Source of the DNA: JBJSXJ01 sp044235425
GTDB lineage: Bacteria > Planctomycetota > Planctomycetia > Pirellulales > Pirellulaceae
DNA length: 64,000 nucleotides
Direction: 5' to 3'
NCBI GenBank assembly: GCA_044235425.1
Contig: JBIIHW010000010.1
Location: 62,001-126,000 of the forward strand
Below, piece by piece: positions 27,884-37,600 of this stretch. The position numbers were made by a program, and so were the translations under genes. The notes under the pieces are model-generated. The model saw nothing but the letters and a program-made list of their open reading frames with translations. It did not search any database and had not been told where the DNA came from. Positions within the stretch are counted from its first letter, which is position 1, and each line of letters begins with the position of its first letter.

Positions 27884-28590
27884 TTTTTCTTCTCGGACCA
27901 AACCGGACCAAATCCGGGTGGTTCCTTGGGATCGGGTGGCGGCGCTTTCTTGGTGCCCGCCACCACACCCGCGACTGTCGCTTGCAGCTCCGCCGTCGTT
28001 CCTTTGAACGTCCGTCGCAAGTATGTTTCGCAGTGAGTGAAGGCCCAGCGCGTCTGATCGCCATCGGTGGTTCCTAAAATTTGGAACCATGTGCCGTTGG
28101 TAAACGCCAACCCCATCCACTCGTTCTTCTTCTGCTGACGAGCGAACACGATCACGGGTAGCTCGGGGCCAATTCGCTTCAGCAGTTCCGGCGTGTGCTT
28201 CTCTTTGTCACCCGTCAGGTTGATGGGCAGTCGAGTGAAAGCCGGCTTCCCCTTCAGCGACTCGCCGACGTCGAGCACCGCAGCCGGTCGGTCGGGATCA
28301 ATTCGACTCACCTTCGTAAGAAATATGGCATCCGAATCTTTGATGAGTCCCTGCAAAGGCATGAGCACCTGAATGACAGCCCACAGCGGCTGCTGCGCCA
28401 GTCCGACCAGCAAGCTAACGACTAGTCCGACGAGCAATCTTGGAACCAGGTTCCGCCCTCGCGAACGCCGCTCCCAAATCCAACTCCCAAAGCCGAGCCC
28501 AATCCTACGCCGCTCCAGAAGCGACGGACAAGTCGCAGAGTATGTGGGATTGCTTCGAACGCCAGGCGAAGAAAAAAATCGCGCGACCAT
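27880..28590 (-). CDS. Putative exported or anchored protein of unknown function
   Basis: About 236 residues if started at the ATG 28590. A hydrophobic segment (LVPRLLVGLVVSLLVGLAQ, near residues 34-52) is likely a signal peptide or anchor. The mature domain begins near MPLQGLIKDSDAIFLTKV and includes LDVGESLKGKPAFTRLPINL and WFQILGTTDGDQTRWAFTHCE, ending in a Pro/Lys tail. The start is uncertain: no clear ribosome site lies near 28590, the frame stays open to 28635, and an internal start close to the hydrophobic segment is possible. The family was not recognised. The C-terminal 4 bases overlap the convergent lipoprotein gene. Confidence 0.6.
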   Translation of the reverse strand: MVARFFSSPGVRSNPTYSATCPSLLERRRIGLGFGSWIWERRSRGRNLVPRLLVGLVVSLLVGLAQQPLWAVIQVLMPLQGLIKDSDAIFLTKVSRIDPDRPAAVLDVGESLKGKPAFTRLPINLTGDKEKHTPELLKRIGPELPVIVFARQQKKNEWMGLAFTNGTWFQILGTTDGDQTRWAFTHCETYLRRTFKGTTAELQATVAGVVAGTKKAPPPDPKEPPGFGPVWSEKKN

Positions 28591-28604
28591 GCGTGTGCCC
28601 AAGT

Positions 28605-28632
28605 GGTTGAAGGTTGAAGGATGAAGGATGAA
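28605..28632. repeat. four tandem copies of a 7-bp repeat
   Basis: GGTTGAA, GGTTGAA, GGATGAA, GGATGAA in a row, just upstream of the hypothetical gene on the minus strand. It creates apparent extra start codons in nearby frames, which makes start choice unreliable here. Confidence 0.85.
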
Positions 28633-28876
28633 CAAGATAAAAGTCTTTTGAGGTTCCGACAGCCGCTCAAAACAGCACTCAAGCCGCAGCGCAAGATGCG
28701 GCGGATTATAACAGCAGTTTTACGAAGCGTCCCAGCGTACGGGAACACACAGCTCGGAGTGCCAGCAACAAACCAGCCCACGGTAATGCCGTGTGTAAGT
28801 AAGGCCAAATCTTGAAATGCAAGTGCAAAGGACCAGCCATGAGGCAAGTTGCGCACCAAAAACGACCCGTGACGGC

Positions 28877-29950
28877 CTAAGGTTTTGTCGAGTTGGTTAC
28901 TGGTTTGACTTCCTCGGGCTTCACGGCCTGAGGGGGCTTCACAGGCTGCTCCGGCTTCACAGGCTGAGCGGGGCCTGTCTTCAGCGGACCAGGTTCGTTG
29001 CCGACAGGACTCGACGCGCCGCTGGCAGCGGCAGTTCCGGCGTTCGTGGATGTATTCGTCCCGCTCACGCCATCCGGCTTCTCTCCGGACGTCTGTTTCA
29101 CCTGCTCATCTCTGTGCGGCTCAAGATGGCGAAACACCTGCTCTTTCGCATACTGACTTAACGGATCGTCTGCATCCTCGTCAGCCTGCATACCAACCGT
29201 CTCGTCCTCGCTCGGCTCCTCCTCCGAAAACATCGGCGGTAACGGCCGCATCGTGGGAATCTGCATCCGCGAACCAGCAAACTGAGTGCCACGATAAATC
29301 GTGCCCTCTTGAAAGGGTCCAATTCCCAAAATCCAGGAGTCGCGGGCATTGCTCACCGCCTGCGAAATACCAGCCTGCCAAACCGGCTCGCGCGTCTGTC
29401 GCTCATAAGCAAACACACCAATTTTCGCCGCACCGACTTGCACAATCTTCCGCGCCACCGACAACTCCGGTAGCGATGGAATCGAAGGGCCGTTCGCGAC
29501 CACATTCGCCGCCGCACTATATGGAGCACTCGCCGGTAACCCATACACCACTTCGTTATTGTCGACCCCCACCGCGCCTAATCGGGCCTCGACAACAAAG
29601 TCCGCTTCTTCCAGCTTATCTTGCAAACGACAATCCGCCGCCACCATCTGCTGCCGAAGCGAACTGATCACATACTCCGCGTTCACATACCCCAGCCCCT
29701 TCAAATTCCCAATGAACGCAGGATCCTTCGTGTTCACCACATACTTCGTATCAAAGAAAACCTTTTGCCCAGACAGCTCCTTAAAGTCAATCTGCGCCAC
29801 CGCTCGATCAACCGCATCCGACATCAAGAGCTGCTCCGTGGCCGTGCGACTCTTCGTCGAACCGCAGCCTGTCTGACAAATCCAGGCCAACAGCAGCAAC
29901 AGCGTGATTCCGCTTTCCTTGACTCTCGTAACCATCACTCGACCATTCAC
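28877..29950 (-). CDS. Lipoprotein, DUF6655-like
   Basis: A 357-residue lipoprotein: hydrophobic signal and lipobox (LLLAWICQTGC, cysteine near residue 29), then the segment STKSRTATEQLLMSDAVDRAVAQIDF typical of a planctomycete family that I recall as DUF6655. The folded domain continues to about residue 225 (YVISSLRQQMVAADCRLQD, FVVEARLGAVGVDNNEVVYGLP, WILGIGPFQEGTIYRG). The last 100 residues are disordered: an acidic stretch, then Ser/Gly/Ala, then Pro/Lys/Val repeats (KPEQPVKPPQAVKPEEVKP), which could span the cell envelope. GTG start with GAGG 5 bases upstream. Function is unknown. Confidence 0.75.
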   Translation of the reverse strand: MNGRVMVTRVKESGITLLLLLAWICQTGCGSTKSRTATEQLLMSDAVDRAVAQIDFKELSGQKVFFDTKYVVNTKDPAFIGNLKGLGYVNAEYVISSLRQQMVAADCRLQDKLEEADFVVEARLGAVGVDNNEVVYGLPASAPYSAAANVVANGPSIPSLPELSVARKIVQVGAAKIGVFAYERQTREPVWQAGISQAVSNARDSWILGIGPFQEGTIYRGTQFAGSRMQIPTMRPLPPMFSEEEPSEDETVGMQADEDADDPLSQYAKEQVFRHLEPHRDEQVKQTSGEKPDGVSGTNTSTNAGTAAASGASSPVGNEPGPLKTGPAQPVKPEQPVKPPQAVKPEEVKPVTNSTKP

Positions 29951-30009
29951 AGAAACCTCAACTTCCTACCACCCTGGCGGCGCGGGAGTATAGCGATGCC
30001 CAGCAACTG

Positions 30010-30027
30010 CCCCAATGTCAATTGGGG
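30010..30027. other. CCCCAAT/ATTGGGG hairpin upstream of the DUF6655-like gene
   Basis: CCCCAAT and ATTGGGG pair around GTCA, forming a perfect 7-bp stem between the two minus-strand genes. It has no T-run on the minus strand, so it could be a weak terminator of the upstream gene or a leader structure. Confidence 0.4.
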
Positions 30028-30042
30028 AAAGCTGGAGAGGAT

Positions 30043-30112
30043 GGGGGGGTGGGGGGGGTCGGGTTTCGGGGTTCGGGTTGCGGGTTGTGGGTTGTGGGTT
30101 GCGGGTATGGTC
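30043..30112 (+). repeat. G-rich tract with 7-bp GGGTTG(T/C)-type repeats and G-quadruplex potential
   Basis: Runs of 7 and 8 guanines are followed by at least six GGG or GGGG tracts with loops of 1-4 bases, many in a GGGTTGC/GGGTTGT period of 7. The plus strand could fold into a G-quadruplex. It lies between two minus-strand genes, so transcripts would be C-rich here and the folding strand is the non-template strand of neither gene. Confidence 0.7.
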
Positions 30113-30154
30113 TTCCATCCCCGCACTTAATCTCCGTGCCCGTCGTATCTCTGT

Positions 30155-30213
30155 GCGCAGCAAATCCCCGAGCGCAGCAAATCCCCGAGCGCGGCAAATC
30201 CCTCTGCGCAGCC
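30155..30213. repeat. three copies of a 17-bp direct repeat
   Basis: GCGC(A/G)GCAAATCCC(CG/TC)(A/T) occurs three times in tandem plus a partial copy, ending 2 bases from the stop codon of the following minus-strand gene. Confidence 0.8.
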
Positions 30214-30214
30214 G

Positions 30215-31576
30215 CTACGTCCGCGCGAACGTCGACTCGCGCGGTGCTTCGTAACGGAATACCAAATGCGGTGTCTCCAGACGACGCTCGCCCTGGCCAA
30301 TCGATCGCACACCCGCTTCCACCAAGCCGGTAGTCAACAACGTCCGCTCGATCGGACAGGGTGCCTTGCCCGTCGTAAAGGTTTCTTCCGCCTTGGCCAT
30401 GAGTGCTGCGGAATAGACCACATTTGGATTAGGTGGCAGATGAAAGAGCGTTGAGAGCGGCTCGGGCTGGCCTTTCATGCGCGCGGCAAAGGTGAAATCA
30501 CCGACCAGTCCGTTCATCAAGAGCATCGTCGCCTTAACTCCATCGGCATATTCAATCCGATAGGCGATCGGCTCTTTCACCCACGCTCGCATCTGCGCCA
30601 CCGTCGGATATCGATGACTGAACGTCTCGGGCTGCTGCAGCGTGTGACTCCGCGACAAACAAGCCTCAAACAACTTCGGGTCCCAGCCGCCCGCCTGCCA
30701 ATTGCCCGCCTCGAGTGCTCGCCAGACCGCATCGCCGCGCAATCCTTGCACAGCTACCACACCGGATTCGCCACCTTTCCGCCGCTCGGCCATGCACTGA
30801 ATGACTTCCAGAGCATGGAAGTCGTAACTATCAAGGCCACCCATAGCGACGCACAACAGTTCTTCAACTTCCGCTCCGTAGGGCATATCAATGGCGGGCA
30901 TCCGCCAAGTGACGGGGAGCGATGAACCGGCAGCGAAGCCAAACTTCAGTTCGCGGGACAGTTCCACCATCTCTTTCGCCCAGTCCCACTTCCACGACAA
31001 ATGCTTGTCGTTGAAAACGGGCACCGAGCGTCCATCTTGTCGAAAGACATCCGTCGTCTGTTTGAAGAACTCGTAGCGGGGATATTTCGTCTGCTTAAAC
31101 TCGTTTTGTGGATAGTCACCATGCTCGCCGATAATCAGCACGGCGTCGACGGCGAGTCTTTTGCCGCCGCACCGCAGAGTTTCCGCAATCGAACCGTAAA
31201 GGGGAAACTTGAACTCTTCCGAGCGCTGTCGACTGAGGTCATTTTCCGGACGCTGATCGACGTATGCGGAGACGACGTCAAAGGGTGGACGGTACCAGCG
31301 ACCGTCGCGTGGATAACCCACCAAGAAACGCTCACCCATGTGCCAGGCATGCGAGCGATAGCGCCACTCGGTCGTGATAATGGCAAGACGTTTGCGCTGA
31401 GCTGCAGTGCCGCGCGGTTCGTCGGCGGCCCACAACGATGCCGCTCCATCCAAACCGCTGGACTTCACCAGGCGATTTGTTTCTGCACTGCCGATGGTTA
31501 GCCAAGTAGCGGCTGCGGCGGCAGGAAGGTGATACAAAAAATCCCGCCGCGAGTCATTCCGTGCCGTTTTCCGCAT
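30215..31576 (-). CDS. Tat-exported protein of unknown function
   Basis: A 453-residue protein with a twin-arginine signal (DSRRDFLYHLPAAAAATWL, near residues 8-26). The mature protein starts with KRLAIITTEWRYRSHAWHMGERFL and has VDAVLIIGEHGDYPQNEFKQ, VPVFNDKHLSWKWDWAKEM, and YGAEVEELLCVAMGGLDSYD. The look is of a conserved planctomycete family with a Rossmann-like alternation of strands and helices, but no catalytic motif or named domain was recognised. The ATG at 31576 has AAGGG 6 bases upstream. The gene lies 34 bases after the stop of the giant macroglobulin-like gene on the same strand, so cotranscription is possible. Confidence 0.75.
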   Translation of the reverse strand: MRKTARNDSRRDFLYHLPAAAAATWLTIGSAETNRLVKSSGLDGAASLWAADEPRGTAAQRKRLAIITTEWRYRSHAWHMGERFLVGYPRDGRWYRPPFDVVSAYVDQRPENDLSRQRSEEFKFPLYGSIAETLRCGGKRLAVDAVLIIGEHGDYPQNEFKQTKYPRYEFFKQTTDVFRQDGRSVPVFNDKHLSWKWDWAKEMVELSRELKFGFAAGSSLPVTWRMPAIDMPYGAEVEELLCVAMGGLDSYDFHALEVIQCMAERRKGGESGVVAVQGLRGDAVWRALEAGNWQAGGWDPKLFEACLSRSHTLQQPETFSHRYPTVAQMRAWVKEPIAYRIEYADGVKATMLLMNGLVGDFTFAARMKGQPEPLSTLFHLPPNPNVVYSAALMAKAEETFTTGKAPCPIERTLLTTGLVEAGVRSIGQGERRLETPHLVFRYEAPRESTFART

Positions 31577-31610
31577 ACCGAACCCTTTCTCAGTTTGCCG
31601 CTGAAGCGGG

Positions 31611-34600
31611 CTACCGAGTGGGTGGTGCCGCCTCGCGGACGATCGCGCCAAATTCGTCACTCAAAATCAGGATGGAAAATCGACCTGCTGTTTCCAGGTC
31701 ATTGGTGCTTAGCGAAGCATACTCAAAGCGTCCACGGATATCCGTGTAACCATCTTTGTAGAACTTCACCTCGCCACTGTCGGTGCGAGCGTACACTTTC
31801 ACGTAGGCTTTTGCTACCGGTTTTCCGGTCGTGCTATGAGTCACCTTGACCTGACCATAGTTCGCGACCACCTGGACAGACAGCGAGTTGGAATAGTACG
31901 GCTGATTTTTCGTTTGGCTGCCGCCGACAATCTCCACCAGCACATTCTTATTGTGCAGGGATTCGGGCAGAGCAAACTTGTGGCTGCTCGCTTTTTCGGG
32001 CAACGCGATCTCTTGGGTTTGATTGGGCCGAATCGCGGAGAACTGCCCGCCGAATTGCTGTACGAACGGATTGCGACTGAACAGCAGCTCGACATCCATC
32101 ACGTAGTAATTCACGCGCACGGATTTCAGATTCTGATAGTTGATCGAGACCTGTTTGGCTTCGACCGTGAAGTCGAAGGTCGGCTCGGTCGCCGCCAGTG
32201 CCGCCAGTTGCTGCGTGCGATCCTCGGCATCCACGGTTGCCGCCAGCTTCCCTTCCGCCTCATCGAGCTGCGCGATGACGGCCGCGAATGTATTCCGCCA
32301 GCGATCCACTGGATGATTGACGTACTTGGTCGCGATAGCGCGTGCACCGGCAAGATCGGCAGTGAAGAAATCGAGATAGGCGGCGCAGTAGTCGTACTGC
32401 ATGCGCGTGGCAATCTTTTCTACTCGCACTTTTCCAAAAGCGGCCAGCGCCTCTTCCACTCGATCTTGCAGCACGAGGTAATAAGTAATGGCCAGCCAAT
32501 CTTCATCGGTGAGTTCGCGCTGGTAGGAGAGCTGCTTGAGCAGGCGATGATATTGCTCTTGCAGACGATTATTCACAATCTGTCGTCGCTTACCCAGCGC
32601 ATGGGCGCGGGCATTGACCAGCGGCTTGTACTCCAGATGCTCATACGTCCGACGTTCCACAGGATCATGAGTCAGCAGCGGACTAGTCAAGCGACCGCCG
32701 GTTTCATTTACCAGGGCATCGGTATGTCGGAGAAACTCCTGAACTGCCGGCGCGACGTTGTGCATGAGTGCGTATGACCATAAGGTGGGATGATAGACGC
32801 GTCGTGATGACAGCAGACTGATTGTGGCTTCAAAAAAAGCTTTGTCGCGCATCCGGAACGCAATCTTGTCCAAGTTCAAACGCTGAATGTTCTGCTTGGA
32901 GAGGAAGGCCAATACTTCTTCGTTGGTACCGTGTTGCGAAACGTGATCCCACGAACCCGCATCGATCTTCGAAGGTTTCTCAACTACCGGAAACTCCATC
33001 GGCTTGGCGGCAGCGATCATCTGCTCATTTTTGGCTACATGGACCGGAAAATGAGCGAACTTGCCTGCAGCCGGGAAATAGAAATGATATTCGACCGTTT
33101 GCGTGTGATACGGTTCCAGCGTGATGTGCATCGTCCGCGTAAACTGGCTGTTGAGTACGGGTATGGCACCGATTGGTACTTGAATGAGAACCGTAAGCTT
33201 CTGGCGCGAGGATGTGGGATTGGTAACTACGACCTGACAGCCGTAAACGGTTTGGATCACGAATTCATCGGTCACATATTTATCCACCGTCTCGCCATTC
33301 TCCACGCGTTGCCGATCACCATGGCGAAAGAAATTCTGACTAACGAGGATTGGTGTCGCGGCAGCAGCTTCCTGCGCCAACTTCACCTCTTCGTGAAATA
33401 CGATCATCGGTCCGGCGGCTTTGAGCGTCATTTTTCGGCCTTCGAATTTCACCTCATGCTGCGGTGCGGTGAAGGGCAGGTCGAGCACGGCGAGTGCCAG
33501 CATCATTTCGCTGAAATTACGTGATGCAGCGGCAAAGTTCTTGGAGAGGAACGGCTGTGCCGGATCATGCTGTGCGTAGTCGCGCCAAAAGGCGTTGACG
33601 GTGATCAAGCCCGGTAATCGTTGATCGAGCGGCAGCTGATAATAGTTGTTCTCGGCCCACTCGCGCGTCGGATCCAGTTTGCGATAGAGCTGACGTTCCG
33701 CGAGTCGATCTTTTTCGTCGGTATCAAAGAATTGCTGCTGCTTACGAGCTTCTCCCGCTTCGCGATCCGCCGCCTTGGCCTCGCCAGATCTGGCGCGTCG
33801 TAGCGCGTTGCCATCGCGTGCCTGGAGCGACTTTGCGGCTTCGTCAAGAGCGGCACTTTTATCAGCCAACTTCCGCTTGAGCTGTTCGTTCTCGGCTAAC
33901 TCGCGGCCCGCATCTTTTTTTGCCGCACCGAATCCTCCCCCGGCTCCACCGGCTGGTGCCGGCGGCGGAGGAGCTCCTGGCGCGGCAGCGGCGGCAGCGG
34001 TACGCGGCTTGCCTGCCATCGCGGGCCCACCGCTTCCTTTTCCATCCAACGCCCGCTCAGCCGCCTTCTCCAACACAGCGCCTAATTTGGCTTGCTGCGC
34101 ATCGGCCTGTGCGTTGGCTAGACCCAACTGATCACTCGCTTCCAGCGAACGCCCTTTCACGGCGGTATCGAACAAGCGTATGAATTCATCCACATTGGGC
34201 GGCAACATCTCAAATAGATCGGCGACATGGCGAGCTTCACTCGTCCGCTCATTGGCAACTCGCTGCGCAATCAAGATTCGCTCCGCAATATTGAGCTGCC
34301 CGTGACTCCATGGTCGCGTGAAGTCCTGAATGTTGTCGCCCAGCAGCCAACGATCCAGGTACGTTTTTTCTTTCTTGTTCGCCAAGTAAGGCTTTACCAC
34401 GGCGTTAAAAAACTCAGGGTCCTTCTTCGCGAGGAAAAAATTCAGTTCATGGCAAGCATATTTGGAATACTGAGCCCGCTTCTCCTCGATCTTCATCGTG
34501 GGCCACTGCAAGATGAACCGAAATTCCGCCAGCTTCGGATCCTTCGATAGAGTCGTGTAGAGCGAGTAGACGCGCGCCAGACTGTCGTAGTTATCGAACC

Positions 34601-37600
34601 GCGTGGTCGTTATGTCGGCCAATTCGAATACCGCGCCGGACGCGACGAGCGACGTTTGCTTTTGCTGAGTGAAATGCTTGGCCGGATCGAGTCCCGAAGT
34701 AAGCCGCAAATCGAGCAACTGTGTTTTAGGTTCCTCCATCGTCAGCGAACGATACGTGGTGTGCAGCGGATCGACAGCCACGATGTGGAGTTGCTGATGG
34801 GCGCCGATCGCAGCTTTGGGAATCGTCACCACACCTTTCTCATCCGGCGTGAGATTGACGAGCACCACGGAGGCCTCGGCAAGAAAATCCAGATCAGAAA
34901 AACCACCCGCATCTGCCAAACGGGCATCGCCGGCCGCCTTCCGCGACGCATCACCCATCTCAGCTTCGCCCTTGCCACGGAACGATTCGCCGCGCTGTGC
35001 GACAACTTCACCAGTTTCCGTCGAACGCACTGCCCACGGATTGAGTAGCAATGAGGGGCGTTCCAGAGTGTTACCCGGATATTTTTTCGCATACTTGCGA
35101 TCAATGATGTAACGGTACTCGTCACCAATGTTCCGGCCCGTCACATAGACGGAAGCAGCACTGCCCGAGGTAAACAAATACGGCTCCGCATCACGTACTT
35201 TTGCCAAGTGTCCATACGCTTGAAAGGCGGGGACATAGCGAGTGGCAAACACGTGAACACGAGCCACCTTCGAGACGTTACTCAACGATATCTGAACACG
35301 ATCTGCTTCCGCCGTAACGGAGGCAATCGCCAGTGGTGCGAGCGGTCGAGTTTCTAACTGTCGGATTGAGCCAACGATGTAATTGCCGATCTGATCACCA
35401 GCCACCAATCGCACCCGCAATCGCTGATTTACGCCCTTTAACCAGAGGTCATAATCACCTGCGGGAAGCTTATCGATGACGACGAGTCCATTCTTAATGG
35501 TGAGGGCTGTGAAACGATCGGCAACGTAGTTATCTCCCCGCAGCTCCAATAGCGATAACTCTTCGCGAGAAGCCTCCGGCTTGCTCCCAAGATATGGCAA
35601 CGTAACCGCCTCACCCACTCGACCGTGAATGGTCGCGGGATAGCTATAAGCGTCGGCCTGCAGAGGCCAACTGTGAGATGTGCCTTCGGGGCCGGTCGCC
35701 GTCAGCGTGACGATCTCTGCCAGTTCCCCCAATTGCACTCGACCTAAGGCATCTGTCTTGAGAGTCACCTGAATCGGCTCTTGAAAATCTCGATGCTTGG
35801 CCACGAGATTCACCGCACGCGAAGCTTTCGGCTCGCCAGTTCTCCCCAGCAGTTCAACAAAATACTTACCCGCAGCGCGTACCAAAAATAGATCTTCAAT
35901 CTTCTCGGTACGATTGATTTCATTCAGCGTGAACGACTCTTGTACGACGAGATCATTCTTGCGGCCCTGGCTCTTGTTCTGAATTTTTGCCCGTAGTACG
36001 AATTGGATCGCCGCTGTTCGTGCCGGTACTTGAAATTCATGTTCCGTCTCGCGATCTTCGAACAGCGGCAGGTTGGGAATCTCCTGAGTCGTCGCGACAC
36101 CATCCAAGTCGGTAGTGGTGATAATGAGTGAAACGTCCTCTAAGCGTTTGATGGTTACAGGCGTGCCGTTGAGTGACAGTCCGCTGCGAATAACGACCCG
36201 AGCCTTCTTGCGCGTCAGCAGTGATTCTCGATCGACATAGATTCCCGCCGAGAGAGAGTAGTTCTCGCCTTCATGCTGGAACGAGTCCAAGCTGGACAGT
36301 TCACCACGACTGATGACGATCGAACGACGCTCGGGATCCGTGCTGAAGGGCACCAGAATCGAGCCCTCTTGATCGGCCTGATACTCGCGTCCGGCCAGCC
36401 AGAGTCGCGCGTCGTTGACCGGCTTGTTCTTCTCATCGATGATCGTGAACCGCTGGCCGGCTGGCGTGGTACGCACCACTTGACTCAACTTGCCCTTGCG
36501 AATCAGCGCTCGACTGCTACGGCCATTACCGATGAAGTCGACCACATAGACGCCGGGCTTTTTGAGCTGAGGGAATTCAAATTTTCGTGCCACTCGCCGC
36601 AGCGGTGGATCTTGGTATTGGTAGGTCTTCTCATCATTAGCTACCAAGCCGTCGAGATTAATGTCCGTATCGATCTCGCGCAGATTCTCTCGGTAGAAAC
36701 TGCTGGTATTAATCTCGAATACTTTGACGATCAAGGTGGACACATTCTTGATGTGTAGATCAAGCGTCACCGGCTCGTCAGCACCGAACTGAGATTTATT
36801 TGTCGCTGTGAAATCAATGTCCACTCGTTCTTTGAGTCGCTTGAAGGCTTCGGGAGGCAAGAACGATGCCCATTGTTCGGATTCCCCCAGGCCATTGACG
36901 ATCTTGGTCACGGCAAACAACTGCTTGAGATACTCCTCTTCGATGTACGGTGTGTAGGCTTGATAGTTAGCCGCCTGCACCAAGAAATGCGACAGATAAT
37001 CCTGCACTAGTGGCTCATCGTTGCCGATCGCGGGGAGCAACGTCGCGGAGTTGAAATCGGTATTCAGATCGACCGGGTGACGGCGACTCTCTTCGGTCTC
37101 CAGAAATTTGCGCGATACGTAGGGCAGCGGTCTTGGCAATTTTAAATAGGTCAGAAAGCGTTCCGCGTTGTATTGCCCCTTGGCACGATCGGACACCAAA
37201 CGGAAATACAGCACGTGCGCCTTCAGTGAATTGTGTACTGGGGCGAGCCGATTGGCGAACGTCCAGAGGCGCTCCAGATAAGCTTCGCGCACATTGCCAT
37301 CACGACGCCAATCCTCATCCGCCGCGGGCTGGAGCTTGGTCAAGTAAGCCTGTACGAAGTTAGTTTGATTGAGCAGGTCGGGTTTCAGCGTCAGGCACTC
37401 TTCCAGTTGACTGAGCAGCAAGAGGCGATGAATCTCGAACGCGCCAAAGCCTGGCGAATTGGGGTGGTTCAGATCATCCACGATCAATTTGGGCAGGCCG
37501 GTGTAGTCCGGTCGTTTGAGTCGCTGCAGCAAATGGCGACGACGCTCGGGCGTCAACGGCTGCGTGACGAGCCAGTCGAGCGCGGAATCTTCCACTCCGT

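Noticed and set aside
28621..28815. 64-residue plus-strand frame
   Set aside because: Starts in the 7-bp repeat, has no convincing ribosome site and no recognisable sequence feature.
31836..32777. 313-residue plus-strand frame
   Set aside because: Lies entirely within the macroglobulin-like gene on the other strand; no ribosome site or recognisable domain.
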